NCBI RefSeq assembly: GCF_024320785.1 | Contig: NZ_JANDBC010000002.1 | Coordinates: 372,001-436,000, forward strand | Source of the DNA: Gracilimonas sediminicola | Lineage (GTDB): Bacteria > Bacteroidota > Rhodothermia > Balneolales > Balneolaceae | Length of the DNA: 64,000 nucleotides | Reading direction: 5' to 3' | Shown: one piece after another, positions 1 to 7,816 of the stretch | Numbering within the stretch: the stretch's first letter is position 1 | Layout: every line of letters begins with the position of its first letter | Translations under genes and position numbers: made by a program | The notes under the pieces: generated by a model | The model's input: the letters and a program-made list of their open reading frames with translations, nothing else | Databases searched by the model: none | What the model was told of the DNA's origin: nothing

Positions 1-183
1 TTAGCCGAAGAGTTGCTCGAGAACGAACATAATGAAGGTTCTCTCATCAAGATTAAGATGAACAACTCTCGTGACGGACTCGAGTTCGACTGGAAAGAAG
101 CGGAACCTTCTGCCTCCAAAAGCGAGAACGGCGAAGAAGCTAAGGAAGAAGAGGATACATCAGAAAAGCCGAAAGAAGCTTAA
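1..183 (+). CDS. C-terminal end of a Clp ATPase (ClpC-type), partial
   Basis: The reading frame is open from the first base and gives 60 residues before TAA; the start lies outside the window. The segment begins with an AEELL motif and continues through IKIKMNNSRDGLEF, which resembles the last beta strand of the ClpB/ClpC D2-small domain, where such proteins end in a basic-hydrophobic strand followed by an acidic tail. Here the tail is very rich in Glu and Lys. ClpC-type proteins are AAA+ unfoldases that feed substrates to ClpP. The family call rests on this short end only, so another Hsp100 protein is possible. A hairpin with a T run follows 27 bases after the stop. Confidence 0.6.
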   Translation, partial: LAEELLENEHNEGSLIKIKMNNSRDGLEFDWKEAEPSASKSENGEEAKEEEDTSEKPKEA

Positions 184-207
184 GCTGAGATTCTTCTTAA
201 AGAAACT

Positions 208-243
208 AAAGCCGGTGCATAATATATGTACCGGCTTTTTTAT
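208..243 (+). terminator. Rho-independent terminator after the clpC-type gene
   Basis: A GCCGGT stem at 211-216 pairs with ACCGGC at 230-235 and is followed by seven T. The stem continues inward with one mismatch around an A/T-rich loop. It lies just after the stop codon at 181-183. Confidence 0.8.
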
Positions 244-353
244 TGAGTACACTTTCCGGAATTAATGCTTACTTGATACTAATTCTCCCAAGCCCGGATT
301 AAGGAGATCGCGGGTCTAAGCCCGCGATGACGGTTCAGAGATATTAGATTAGA

Positions 354-1439
354 TTAAAAACTAACGCTCAGGTTAAGCGCTTTACTCAATCCGGTTAAAG
401 AATAGCTATTCGAACCGGTACGATCTAAGCTCACAGAAAGCAAATCAGAGATACCCAACTGCCCGTTGTAGTCTTGACGCTCAATGGCTCTTGCTTCTAC
501 ATTGATGGCATGAAATTCCACTCCCGATAATACTGAACCGGCTATATCGGCGGTTAAGGCAATGATCGTGTTGTCTTGCGGTACATATTCCGCGAAATGG
601 AGCATAGAACGGAAGCTCGTGCTTCCTTCTCTTTCTCCGTCAATCAAAGAATACACTCCCACCCTGCTATTAGATCGGATCGTTACAAATTCTCCATCTT
701 TAGAAAACCTCAGATCAGCTACCGTCTGATTAAAGGAAAAAGTCTCAAGTTCATTTCCAAAACGATCCATCACATCAACTTTATCGTCTTCACCGTCTTT
801 GTAAGAAACAACGGCTATAAACTGACCATCCTCAGAAACTTTAACGAAACGTATAGCACGATCTCCGCTGTAAAAAATATCAGTGGTTGTCCAGTTCGGC
901 TTAACAATACGTGCACGGGATCCTTCGATCTGATCACGAACTATCTTGGGGTTATACAAAACCACGGTTTTAAAAGCAGGGTCGGCAGCCAGCTCTGAAA
1001 CCGATTCACCTTCTGTACTTTGAGAGCTATTGGAAATCGATTGTTCAATGCTTCCCGATTCATCAAAAAACAGGAAATTGGCAATATTCTCGCGAACAAT
1101 AAATCCGCCATTCGGCTTTACATAGACTTTTGCTGAATTGTCACCTGACTGAAGTTCATAAGCGGATGAATTATACAATTCCTTACCACCACCTTCATAA
1201 ACGGTAATGCCGTTTATGCCCAATGCTCCGGATAAAGCCGTAAGGGAATTCAGGTCGGAAGAAGCAGCTCCTGATGTGAAACCAAGAGAGGTTTTGGTCA
1301 TGCTGATTTGATGTCCGGCTACCGTAAATTCACCGGCACTGTTACTGCGGGTGGAAGATGATTCGGATATGCGAAGCGACTGTGAAAAAGCCGTAACAGA
1401 AACCAATGTAAAAACAATAAAGGGAATAGTATATTTCAT
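354..1439 (-). CDS. Secreted beta-propeller-like protein of unknown function
   Basis: The frame is open from 1487, but I place the start at the ATG at 1439 because it begins directly with a signal peptide (MKYTIPFIVFTLVSVTAFSQ), leaving 361 residues. The mature protein is Ser/Thr-rich at first. From about residue 190 it has repeated strand patterns of the type VKVSEDGQFIAVVS and LRFSKDGEFVTIRS, where the SxDGxF motif is typical of WD40/YVTN-like propeller blades. No catalytic motif, lipobox or membrane anchor is seen, so it is probably periplasmic or exported. It is transcribed toward the clpC-type gene, whose terminator separates them, and away from the epimerase gene at 1560. I do not recognise a named family. 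Confidence 0.6.
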   Translation of the reverse strand: MKYTIPFIVFTLVSVTAFSQSLRISESSSTRSNSAGEFTVAGHQISMTKTSLGFTSGAASSDLNSLTALSGALGINGITVYEGGGKELYNSSAYELQSGDNSAKVYVKPNGGFIVRENIANFLFFDESGSIEQSISNSSQSTEGESVSELAADPAFKTVVLYNPKIVRDQIEGSRARIVKPNWTTTDIFYSGDRAIRFVKVSEDGQFIAVVSYKDGEDDKVDVMDRFGNELETFSFNQTVADLRFSKDGEFVTIRSNSRVGVYSLIDGEREGSTSFRSMLHFAEYVPQDNTIIALTADIAGSVLSGVEFHAINVEARAIERQDYNGQLGISDLLSVSLDRTGSNSYSLTGLSKALNLSVSF

Positions 1440-1559
1440 GGGTGATTTTTGATTTAATGCACTGCAAAGAACGGGATTTTTCAACAATATTTCTTCTTTT
1501 TCAAAGGCTTTTTCTCAAAATTCATATCTTCAGCAAAAATCTGAAAACAAACTCTTTAT

Positions 1560-2603
1560 ATGGGCTATCATCTAATTACAGGCGGATGCGGATTCGTCGG
1601 AAGAAACTTTGTAAAACGACTTCACAAAACCACTGACGATACCATCTTTTTTATTGATGATTTATCCGTCGGCACTCACCCTTCTGACTGGCTTCCGGAT
1701 GGCACTCCGGCCCGTAAAGAAAACGGACTCGAGTTTTTCGGGGATGATGAGCGCATGGTATTCCTGAAGCAGGATGCCCGCTATTTTATCCGGGCCATGC
1801 TGGATAACGAGAACCACATCAAAGACACTTACGGGCTGGACGTAACCCGTTTCAAAGATGTATTTCACTTTGCAGCCATTGTGGGTGGAAGAGCAAAAAT
1901 TGATGGCGACCCCATGCTTGTGGCCCTCGACCTTTCTATTGATGCAGAATTCTTTCTGTGGGTATGCCGTCAAAAACCCAATCGTGTTCTGTATCCAAGT
2001 TCCAGCGCGGCTTACCCGGTTGACCTTCAAACCGAAGAAGATGCCATTGCACTGAGTGAAAGTGATATCGATTTCAAAAATATGGGTCAGCCCGATATGA
2101 CGTACGGCTGGTCTAAATTAACCGGTGAGTATCTCGCGCACATTGCTGCTAAATACTATGGAGTATCTGTTACTTGCATCCGGCCATTCTCAGGTTACGG
2201 AGAAGACCAGGATCTATCCTATCCTATTCCGGCTATCGCTCGTCGTGCCGCTCTCAAAGAAGATCCTTTTGAAGTTTGGGGAACCGGACAACAAGGGCGC
2301 GACTTTGTGCATATTGAAGACGTAATGGATTGCACCCTCCACGCGATGGAAAGAATTACCGATGGCCGGGCTATTAATATAGGTAGTGGCCGATTGATCA
2401 CCTTCCTTGAAATTATCGAGATTTTCACTGAATTCGCCGGTTATGATCCTGAAATCAAAAAATTACTGGATAAACCGGTAGGCGTACATTCCCGATATGC
2501 CGATATGAGCTACGTGAATGAAGAACTCGACTGGAAGCCCAAACTATCTCTGCGGGAAGGGATGCGTCGCGTTTATGACGTTGCCGTAGAAAAATACGCT
2601 TAA
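1560..2603 (+). CDS. NAD-dependent epimerase/dehydratase (extended SDR)
   Basis: Residues 8-14 (GGCGFVG) form the glycine-rich NAD-binding turn after the first strand, and Y182 with K186 (YGWSK) form the SDR catalytic pair; SSSAAYP at about 147-153 carries the usual serine. At 347 residues the length fits extended SDR enzymes that act on nucleotide sugars, such as 4-epimerases or 4,6-dehydratases. The exact substrate cannot be read from the sequence. The next gene, a GT4 glycosyltransferase, starts four bases after the stop, so the two probably form an operon making or transferring a sugar for a surface polysaccharide or lipid. No strong ribosome binding site precedes the ATG. Confidence 0.85.
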   Translation: MGYHLITGGCGFVGRNFVKRLHKTTDDTIFFIDDLSVGTHPSDWLPDGTPARKENGLEFFGDDERMVFLKQDARYFIRAMLDNENHIKDTYGLDVTRFKDVFHFAAIVGGRAKIDGDPMLVALDLSIDAEFFLWVCRQKPNRVLYPSSSAAYPVDLQTEEDAIALSESDIDFKNMGQPDMTYGWSKLTGEYLAHIAAKYYGVSVTCIRPFSGYGEDQDLSYPIPAIARRAALKEDPFEVWGTGQQGRDFVHIEDVMDCTLHAMERITDGRAINIGSGRLITFLEIIEIFTEFAGYDPEIKKLLDKPVGVHSRYADMSYVNEELDWKPKLSLREGMRRVYDVAVEKYA

Positions 2604-2607
2604 GCTG

Positions 2608-3885
2608 ATGGCTAAAATTGTATGTTTCGGGCCGGGACCAAAATTTAAAGGCGGGATTTCCAACTACAACACCTCGCTGGCTAAAACGCTGGACAAAGAT
2701 CCGGATAATGAAGTCCACATTGTTTCGTGGACCAATCAGTATCCGTCAATCATTCCACGGGAGTTTGTAGATAAATCCAGCCAATCCGATTTTCTGGAAG
2801 GCACGCGTATAAAGGTGAAGTATATCACCAACTACAACAATCCTTTCAGCTGGAAAGAAACGGCAAAATACATCAAATCGCTGAAACCGGATAAAGTCAT
2901 TTTTCAATGGGCGATTTCTATTCAGGGAATACCCATGGGATCAATATCCAAATGGCTGAAGAAACATTGCCGGGCAGAAATCATTTTTGACTTACATTTT
3001 GTGGTTCAGAAAGAAGACAGCACCATCGATGAGCGACTCACAAAAAGAGGCATCAAACATGCCGACACCTATATCACTCACGCCTATAAAACGGTGGATG
3101 AGCTGAAGGCCCTTTATCCCAACCGAGATTTCACCGTCAATGAAACCGGCGAACGGTCGGAATCTGAAGCCACCACAGTGATTAAGCTATTTCACCCGGT
3201 TTATGACTTATATGAACCGGATCCCGACTTTGACACGGAAGCGTTCAAGAAAGAACTGGGCTTAAAGAAGCATGTTTTTCTTTTCTTTGGATTCATTCGA
3301 AAATACAAGGGATTACATAACGCCATTCGAGCCTTCAAACAAGTTGCCGATCAGCGGGATGATGTCTCTTTACTGATCTGCGGAGAAGAATTCTGGGCTA
3401 CCCTGGATACGTCAAAAATCACCACAAAAATTAAGCGTGGTTTATTTGCTGTCGCTCAAAAGTTGTTTCTCAAGAACAAGGAAAGCGAACAGGATTACCG
3501 CCCCCTCCAACTGATTGAAGAATTAGGGTTAGAAGAAAGCACCGTGGTTAAAAACGAGTTCATCCCCAACGAAGACGTTAATAAATACTTTCAGGTAAGT
3601 GACTGCAGTGTGCTCTACTACCTCACCGCAACTCCATCCGGGGTGGAATCACTGACCTATAATTTTGAATTGCCCATTCTGGCCACCAATGTCGGACATT
3701 TCCCGGAAACCATTAAAGATGGTTTTAACGGTTACCTGGCTGAAGACGGCAATATTGACTCCATGGCAGAACAAATGCTTAAATTTATCGAGCATCCACT
3801 TCCTGCAGAAAATGTTCGGAAATCTGCTGAGAATATGAGCTGGGAAAACTACGTTACAGCTATCCTGAAAGATCTCCCTAAATAA
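2608..3885 (+). CDS. Glycosyltransferase, GT4-like (GT-B fold)
   Basis: The 425-residue protein starts with a Gly-rich loop (GPGPKFKGGISNYN), typical of GT-B enzymes that bind an acceptor there. The C-terminal half has the donor domain: FFGFIRKYKG at about 228-237 supplies the Arg/Lys pair that contacts the donor phosphates, and a TPSGVESLTYNFELPILATNVG stretch near residues 340-362 corresponds to the E-x7-E region of GT4. It lacks membrane helices and should act at the cytoplasmic face of the inner membrane. It follows the epimerase by four bases. The sugar and acceptor are unknown. Confidence 0.8.
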   Translation: MAKIVCFGPGPKFKGGISNYNTSLAKTLDKDPDNEVHIVSWTNQYPSIIPREFVDKSSQSDFLEGTRIKVKYITNYNNPFSWKETAKYIKSLKPDKVIFQWAISIQGIPMGSISKWLKKHCRAEIIFDLHFVVQKEDSTIDERLTKRGIKHADTYITHAYKTVDELKALYPNRDFTVNETGERSESEATTVIKLFHPVYDLYEPDPDFDTEAFKKELGLKKHVFLFFGFIRKYKGLHNAIRAFKQVADQRDDVSLLICGEEFWATLDTSKITTKIKRGLFAVAQKLFLKNKESEQDYRPLQLIEELGLEESTVVKNEFIPNEDVNKYFQVSDCSVLYYLTATPSGVESLTYNFELPILATNVGHFPETIKDGFNGYLAEDGNIDSMAEQMLKFIEHPLPAENVRKSAENMSWENYVTAILKDLPK

Positions 3886-3917
3886 ATGCCAATTTTTAGA
3901 AAAAAGTAATTTATTCA

Positions 3918-3950
3918 TTTGGCAACCGTCTGAAATAAGTCCTATATTTG
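3918..3950 (+). promoter_or_regulatory. Bacteroidota-type promoter of the tRNA-Pro gene
   Basis: TTTG at 3918-3921 and TATATTTG at 3943-3950 are 21 bases apart. This matches the -33 TTTG and -7 TAnnTTTG consensus used by the primary sigma factor of Bacteroidota. The mature tRNA begins 16 bases after the -7 element, which fits a short 5' leader. No sigma-70 type -35/-10 pair is seen here. Confidence 0.6.
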
Positions 3951-3965
3951 GAGTCTTTCGAAGAA

Positions 3966-4039
3966 CGGGGAGTGGCGCAGTCCGGTAGCGCATTCGCTTT
4001 GGGAGCGAAGGGTCGCAAGTTCAAATCTTGTCTCCCCGA
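3966..4039 (+). tRNA. tRNA-Pro (anticodon TGG)
   Basis: Acceptor CGGGGAG at 3966-3972 pairs with CTCCCCG at 4032-4038, with A as discriminator. The anticodon stem TTCGC/GCGAA encloses the loop TTTGGGA, giving anticodon TGG. The 74-nt gene lacks an encoded CCA. A strong hairpin and T run follow, so it may be transcribed separately from the other tRNAs. Confidence 0.97.
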
Positions 4040-4046
4040 CTAAAGA

Positions 4047-4086
4047 AAGATTTTTCGGTTTTGTGATCGGAAAATCTTGTTTTTTT
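4047..4086 (+). terminator. Rho-independent terminator between tRNA-Pro and tRNA-Arg
   Basis: AAGATTTTTC at 4047-4056 pairs with GGAAAATCTT at 4069-4078 with one wobble pair, followed by a seven-T run at 4080-4086. It lies only 8 bases after tRNA-Pro and 17 before tRNA-Arg, so tRNA-Arg needs its own promoter or readthrough. Confidence 0.7.
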
Positions 4087-4103
4087 GACATATTGTAAGT
4101 TGA

Positions 4104-4177
4104 GCGCCCGTAGCTCAACTGGATAGAGCAACGCCCTTCTAAGGCGTAGGTTACAGGTTCGACTCCTGTCGGGCGTA
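4104..4177 (+). tRNA. tRNA-Arg (anticodon TCT)
   Basis: Acceptor GCGCCCG at 4104-4110 pairs with CGGGCGT at 4170-4176 (first pair G-U), with discriminator A. The anticodon stem ACGCC/GGCGT encloses CTTCTAA, giving TCT. The length is 74 nt and no CCA is encoded. Confidence 0.97.
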
Positions 4178-4199
4178 CTAGCTTTTAGCTTTTGCTTAA

Positions 4200-4270
4200 G
4201 GCGACATGGCCGAGTGGTTAGGCAGAGGTCTGCAAAACCTCGTACGGCGGTTCGAGTCCGCCTGTCGCCT
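4200..4270 (+). tRNA. tRNA-Cys (anticodon GCA)
   Basis: Acceptor GGCGACA at 4200-4206 pairs with TGTCGCC at 4263-4269; the discriminator is T, as expected for Cys. The anticodon stem GAGGT/ACCTC encloses CTGCAAA, giving GCA. The length is 71 nt. A weak AAAGAG/CTCTTT hairpin with a T run ends near 4302. Confidence 0.97.
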
Positions 4271-4324
4271 CTAAAGAGGTTTACACAAGTTGCTCTTTTT
4301 TTGACTTATTGAATTTTTATTAAT

Positions 4325-4397
4325 GCCGCGTTCGTCTAGGGGTCCAGGACGCCGCCCTTTCACGGCGGTAGCACGGGTTCAAATCCCGTACGCGGTA
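4325..4397 (+). tRNA. tRNA-Glu (anticodon TTC), copy 1
   Basis: Acceptor GCCGCGT at 4325-4331 pairs with ACGCGGT at 4390-4396 (first pair G-U), with discriminator A. The anticodon stem CCGCC/GGCGG encloses CTTTCAC, giving TTC. The 73-nt sequence is identical to the copy at 4541. Confidence 0.97.
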
Positions 4398-4405
4398 CTA
4401 TTAAT

Positions 4406-4480
4406 GGAGCTCGTAGCTCAGTTGGTTAGAGCGCTAGGTTGTGGCCCTAGAGGCCGTGGGTTCAAATCCCATCGGGCTCC
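4406..4480 (+). tRNA. tRNA-His (anticodon GTG)
   Basis: The acceptor is GAGCTCG at 4407-4413 paired with CGGGCTC at 4473-4479. The extra G at 4406 pairs with discriminator C at 4480, the G-1:C73 pair required for histidine identity, so G-1 is encoded here. The anticodon stem CTAGG/CCTAG encloses TTGTGGC, giving GTG. It lies between the two tRNA-Glu copies. Confidence 0.97.
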
Positions 4481-4492
4481 CTTTTATATTAG

Positions 4493-4524
4493 CTGTGGAT
4501 TGACACATCATCCACGGTTTTTTT
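4493..4524 (+). terminator. Rho-independent terminator after tRNA-His
   Basis: GTGGAT at 4495-4500 pairs with ATCCAC near 4510-4515, followed by GG and a T run at 4518-4524. It separates tRNA-His from the second tRNA-Glu. Confidence 0.7.
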
Positions 4525-4540
4525 ATGGACTTTATTTTAT

Positions 4541-4613
4541 GCCGCGTTCGTCTAGGGGTCCAGGACGCCGCCCTTTCACGGCGGTAGCACGGGTTCAAAT
4601 CCCGTACGCGGTA
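4541..4613 (+). tRNA. tRNA-Glu (anticodon TTC), copy 2
   Basis: This copy is identical over all 73 nt to the gene at 4325, with the same acceptor, anticodon stem and TTC anticodon. The 5' flank is only weakly shared (short A/T-rich sequence), so the duplicated unit is essentially the tRNA itself. It is the last tRNA in the cluster and is followed by a terminator. Confidence 0.97.
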
Positions 4614-4623
4614 CATACCACAT

Positions 4624-4658
4624 AAAAGCCCTGTGAACTTCACTTCACAGGGCTTTTC
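4624..4658 (+). terminator. Terminator after the tRNA cluster, probably bidirectional
   Basis: AAAAGCCCTGTGAA at 4624-4637 pairs with TTCACAGGGCTTTT at 4644-4657, a 14-bp stem with A on the left and T on the right. It can end transcription of the tRNAs and, read on the other strand, that of the permease gene whose stop is at 4705. Confidence 0.85.
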
Positions 4659-4704
4659 TATTAGTGGTTTGCTCTTCCATCTTTCCACTTACTATTTATT
4701 TGGT

Positions 4705-6777
4705 TTAACTGCTCATCAGCTCTTTAATGTCATCCGGATCGCCTACCATCAGGAATTCATCTTCCTCACTGATTAGGGTATTTCCATGCGGGATGATGAG
4801 TTCACTTCCCCGGTAAATAATGGTGATCAAACTTGACCCCGGTAGGTTTATGTCACGGATTTTTTTACCTGCGAATTCCATGAGCTGCTTGCTTTCATTC
4901 ACTTTCAACTGGATAAAATGACCTTCACTCAGCAAGCACTCCCTGAGTTCGCGTTTGTTACCGGATTGCATCCATCGCTTTTTGAAGCCGGATGACTGAA
5001 CAATTTCAGCCAGATGCCCAACCAAACGGATATCCAATCCTTCCTCTTCTTCAGGGACCAAGAGAATGGCGTACATATACACATTGCCGTCAATTCCTGT
5101 TATTTCAAGATCCAGCGATTGCTTAATTCGGAAAACAACCAATTCAGGAGCTGAAACATTAGCCATCGCATGATGACTGCAAATTACCCCGCTGCTCAAT
5201 TTATTGAAGCGATGCTTGTAGTTTTCAGTTAGCTCATTCAACAGCATCTTTTTTTCAACCTTCAGCCGGCCAGACAGAATTTCAGAGGCTTCTCTTAACA
5301 ATTCATCCACTTTCGTGTTATCCGAATCCACATCTACAATAATGCTTCGGGCAATAGTTTCTTTGTATGAAAGATGTTCCCCGGTGTTTTTCTCGTTGAG
5401 GATGTTCAAAAGCTCGAGCTCTAGGTCATCGTACCTTTTCTTACCCAATCGCTCATGAACGTGAAATATGGCTCCTCTCCGGTTTATCTGGCCTTTTGTA
5501 TAGTAGATGTACCAAGCCACGCACATCACAACAATAAAACCGGTAAGAGATACCGCGAGGATTCCCATTTCTGCTACCAACCAAACAGAGATTAACATCC
5601 CGGCAATTTGAACCCACGGATATAGCGGTGATCTGAAACCCGGCCGGTAACTGTTGATGTTACTTTCGCGCATTACGATAACCGCTAAACACATAAACCC
5701 AAACAGCAGAAGTTGAAACGCACTGGCAAGCTTGGCCACCGATTCCACATCAAAAATCAAAAGAATCAGGATCATACAAATTACCGTTACGATAATGGCA
5801 TAGTAAGGAGTGCCCTGCTTACCGATATCGCTGAACTTTGAGCTCATAAGCTTATCTCTCGACATAGCGAAAGGATACCGTGAGGCAGACATAATACCGG
5901 CATTTCCGGTTGAGGCAAAGGCAGCAACAGCCGCAACCACGATGAGCAGCATGCCACCTGAACCGGGTAACCAGTTCATGAATTTTGCTCCTGCATCGGC
6001 TACTGGTGTCAGGCTTGAATAGAACTCTTCTGCCGTCAAAACCTGCTGCATTACATACACTCCGGCAACATAGATCAGAGAGGCGGTTGTGAGTGAAAGA
6101 ATCATCCCGAGAGGAATATTCCGGTCCGGATTCTTCACTTCTTCAGCCACACTGGTAACCTTGGTAAGCCCGGCATAAGACACAAAAACCAGTCCTATGG
6201 TGGATATAAAACCATGCAGGCTATTGCTAAAGAATCCATCTTCAGAATCCGATATGCTGATATCCAACCCGGCAGCTGAGACTCCCTGTATGATGAAAAG
6301 CCCCATAATTATTACCAATACTGTGACCAATATTCTCTGAAGAAGTGTTGTTTCTTTCGCTCCAAAAATATTCAGGAACCCAAATATCAGAGTCAGTATA
6401 AGGGCGAGCATCGTAAATGAAACATCTACAAAAAGTGCCAGGTACGCTCCCATACCAATAAGAGCAAAGGAGCTTTTAAACATCAGGGCAACCCACGATC
6501 CTAACCCGCCAATGGTACCTACCATCGGACCCAGGCTTCGGTCCAGAAAGTAATAGGTTCCCCCCGATTTTGGCATAGCCGTAGACAATTCTGCAACGCT
6601 GAGCATGGCGGGTATAATCAGAATTCCGGAAGCCAGGTAAGCCAAATACACCGACTCCCCTGTTTGGGCTGCCGCAATTCCCGGAAGCAAGAAGAACCCG
6701 GAGCTGAACATAGCACCGGTACAGATGGCAAATACATCGTAGAGGCCAAGTTGTTTTTTAAGTTTATTATCAGACAT
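4705..6777 (-). CDS. APC-family amino acid permease fused to EIIA-like and RCK_C-like domains
   Basis: I start at ATG 6777, since AGGTG lies 7 bases upstream; a GTG at 6786 is an alternative. The 690-residue protein has about twelve hydrophobic segments in residues 10-425, opening with the APC signature region (DVFAICTGAMFSSGFFLLPG), so it is an inner-membrane amino acid or polyamine transporter. A long cytoplasmic extension follows. Residues of about 445-610 resemble a PTS EIIA type 2 domain, with a His pair in VICSHHAMAN at the expected active-site place. Residues of about 620-690 (INLPGSSLITIIYRG, GNTLISEEDEFLMVG) match the RCK_C/TrkA_C fold, which binds small ligands in ion channels. Ligand gating of transport is an inference. 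Usual APC permeases are about 450-500 residues. Confidence 0.8.
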   Translation of the reverse strand: MSDNKLKKQLGLYDVFAICTGAMFSSGFFLLPGIAAAQTGESVYLAYLASGILIIPAMLSVAELSTAMPKSGGTYYFLDRSLGPMVGTIGGLGSWVALMFKSSFALIGMGAYLALFVDVSFTMLALILTLIFGFLNIFGAKETTLLQRILVTVLVIIMGLFIIQGVSAAGLDISISDSEDGFFSNSLHGFISTIGLVFVSYAGLTKVTSVAEEVKNPDRNIPLGMILSLTTASLIYVAGVYVMQQVLTAEEFYSSLTPVADAGAKFMNWLPGSGGMLLIVVAAVAAFASTGNAGIMSASRYPFAMSRDKLMSSKFSDIGKQGTPYYAIIVTVICMILILLIFDVESVAKLASAFQLLLFGFMCLAVIVMRESNINSYRPGFRSPLYPWVQIAGMLISVWLVAEMGILAVSLTGFIVVMCVAWYIYYTKGQINRRGAIFHVHERLGKKRYDDLELELLNILNEKNTGEHLSYKETIARSIIVDVDSDNTKVDELLREASEILSGRLKVEKKMLLNELTENYKHRFNKLSSGVICSHHAMANVSAPELVVFRIKQSLDLEITGIDGNVYMYAILLVPEEEEGLDIRLVGHLAEIVQSSGFKKRWMQSGNKRELRECLLSEGHFIQLKVNESKQLMEFAGKKIRDINLPGSSLITIIYRGSELIIPHGNTLISEEDEFLMVGDPDDIKELMSS

Positions 6778-7344
6778 AGTAAACACCTAAAATTTGCGGG
6801 CGTACGTACCCACTAATAGTTTTTATTTCTTAGTTCGTTTGATGGAAGATGTTGACCGTTCGTTGATTGGTAACAGCTTATTATTCCTTTCGAAGATATT
6901 TTTCCTCAAATGAAATGCGTTACAGAAGCAGTCGGGATTAGATTAGCCGAAATAGCGTTCCAAGAATCCCTGAAAATGGTAAAAAAAGCTGGTGCCCAAA
7001 CTTAGGAAAAGGATCTGGCAAAGATAAGAATGGCACGAACCTTTCAGCTTAAGCTGATGACTTTTTGGACAAAATGAATATAAGTGAACCGATACTGACG
7101 TAGCCATTGGCTGTTAATTTTAAAAAATTGCAGTTTAGCTAAATCAGGAGCAAACCTTATTCTGAATCCAACAGATGAGTTGACGCCCAATAATGAAGAC
7201 GCTCCTTATTTATGATGAAACTAAATAACGGAAAAATATATTACCTGACAAGTGTCAGTTTCTACATTTTGATGCTTTTAACAAAAAGTTAATACATCAA
7301 CTGCCTGTAAATGACTGATTTTACATTCTTATTTTCAGATAATT
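6778..7344. other. Intergenic region without a recognised gene
   Basis: These 567 bases lie between the start of the permease gene and the 3' end of the lipoprotein gene. Both strands carry frequent stops and no frame with a convincing start, composition or known motif. It should hold the permease promoter, but I see no clear TTTG/TAnnTTTG pair on the minus strand and no stable RNA structure. Confidence 0.5.
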
Positions 7345-7752
7345 TCAGTTTTTCTTCAGCTCTAAACCAAGATAGTAGCGCATTGGTTCACTTTGCCCTG
7401 ACTCACCATACACAAACAACTGATAGGTGTATTTTCCTTCATCAAGAAAATCTTCCCCAACGTAATCGATCGGTTGCAATATGGCTTTCTCTCCATCAAT
7501 TTCTGATTCGATGTAAGCGTAGCGATAGGCTTTATTCACCTTTCGGTAGTCGCTGCCCTGAGCCGGGTCTAATGTTCCATAACTCACTTCTTCGTCAGGA
7601 AATGAAACCCTGATATTTTCGAGGGTGTACTCCGATGAATTTTGTATCCGGATCTGTACATCTTTATTGGAATCAAAGATGCTTCCGTCACACCCGGCCA
7701 TCAGGATAAACAGGAATGTTGAAATGAAAAGCAGATTACTTTTTAGGTTCAT
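7345..7752 (-). CDS. Small putative lipoprotein
   Basis: I start at ATG 7752, which begins with MNLKSNLLFISTFLFILMAGC; the frame extends to 7782, but that would place ten extra residues before the signal peptide. The lipobox MAGC puts the lipid-bearing Cys at about residue 21, followed by Asp, so the inner or outer membrane is possible. The 135-residue protein then has a single domain with alternating strands (VQIRIQNSSEYTLENIRVSFP), resembling an immunoglobulin-like fold. No named family is recognised. It is encoded downstream of the GT2 glycosyltransferase on the same strand, 64 bases away. Confidence 0.65.
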   Translation of the reverse strand: MNLKSNLLFISTFLFILMAGCDGSIFDSNKDVQIRIQNSSEYTLENIRVSFPDEEVSYGTLDPAQGSDYRKVNKAYRYAYIESEIDGEKAILQPIDYVGEDFLDEGKYTYQLFVYGESGQSEPMRYYLGLELKKN

Positions 7753-7816
7753 AAGTGTGGTGATTGAAGTTGAACGACACAATATAAACGCTTCCGCAAT
7801 CTGATAATTATACCGG

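Noticed and set aside
4323-4688. Two open frames over the tRNA-Glu/His/Glu genes
   Set aside because: They lie on the tRNA genes; the repeated residues are simply the translated identical tRNA-Glu copies, as is known from many genomes where tRNA clusters give false frames.
7311-7613. 100-codon plus-strand frame
   Set aside because: It is antisense to the lipoprotein gene at 7345-7752, which has a clear signal peptide and lipobox.
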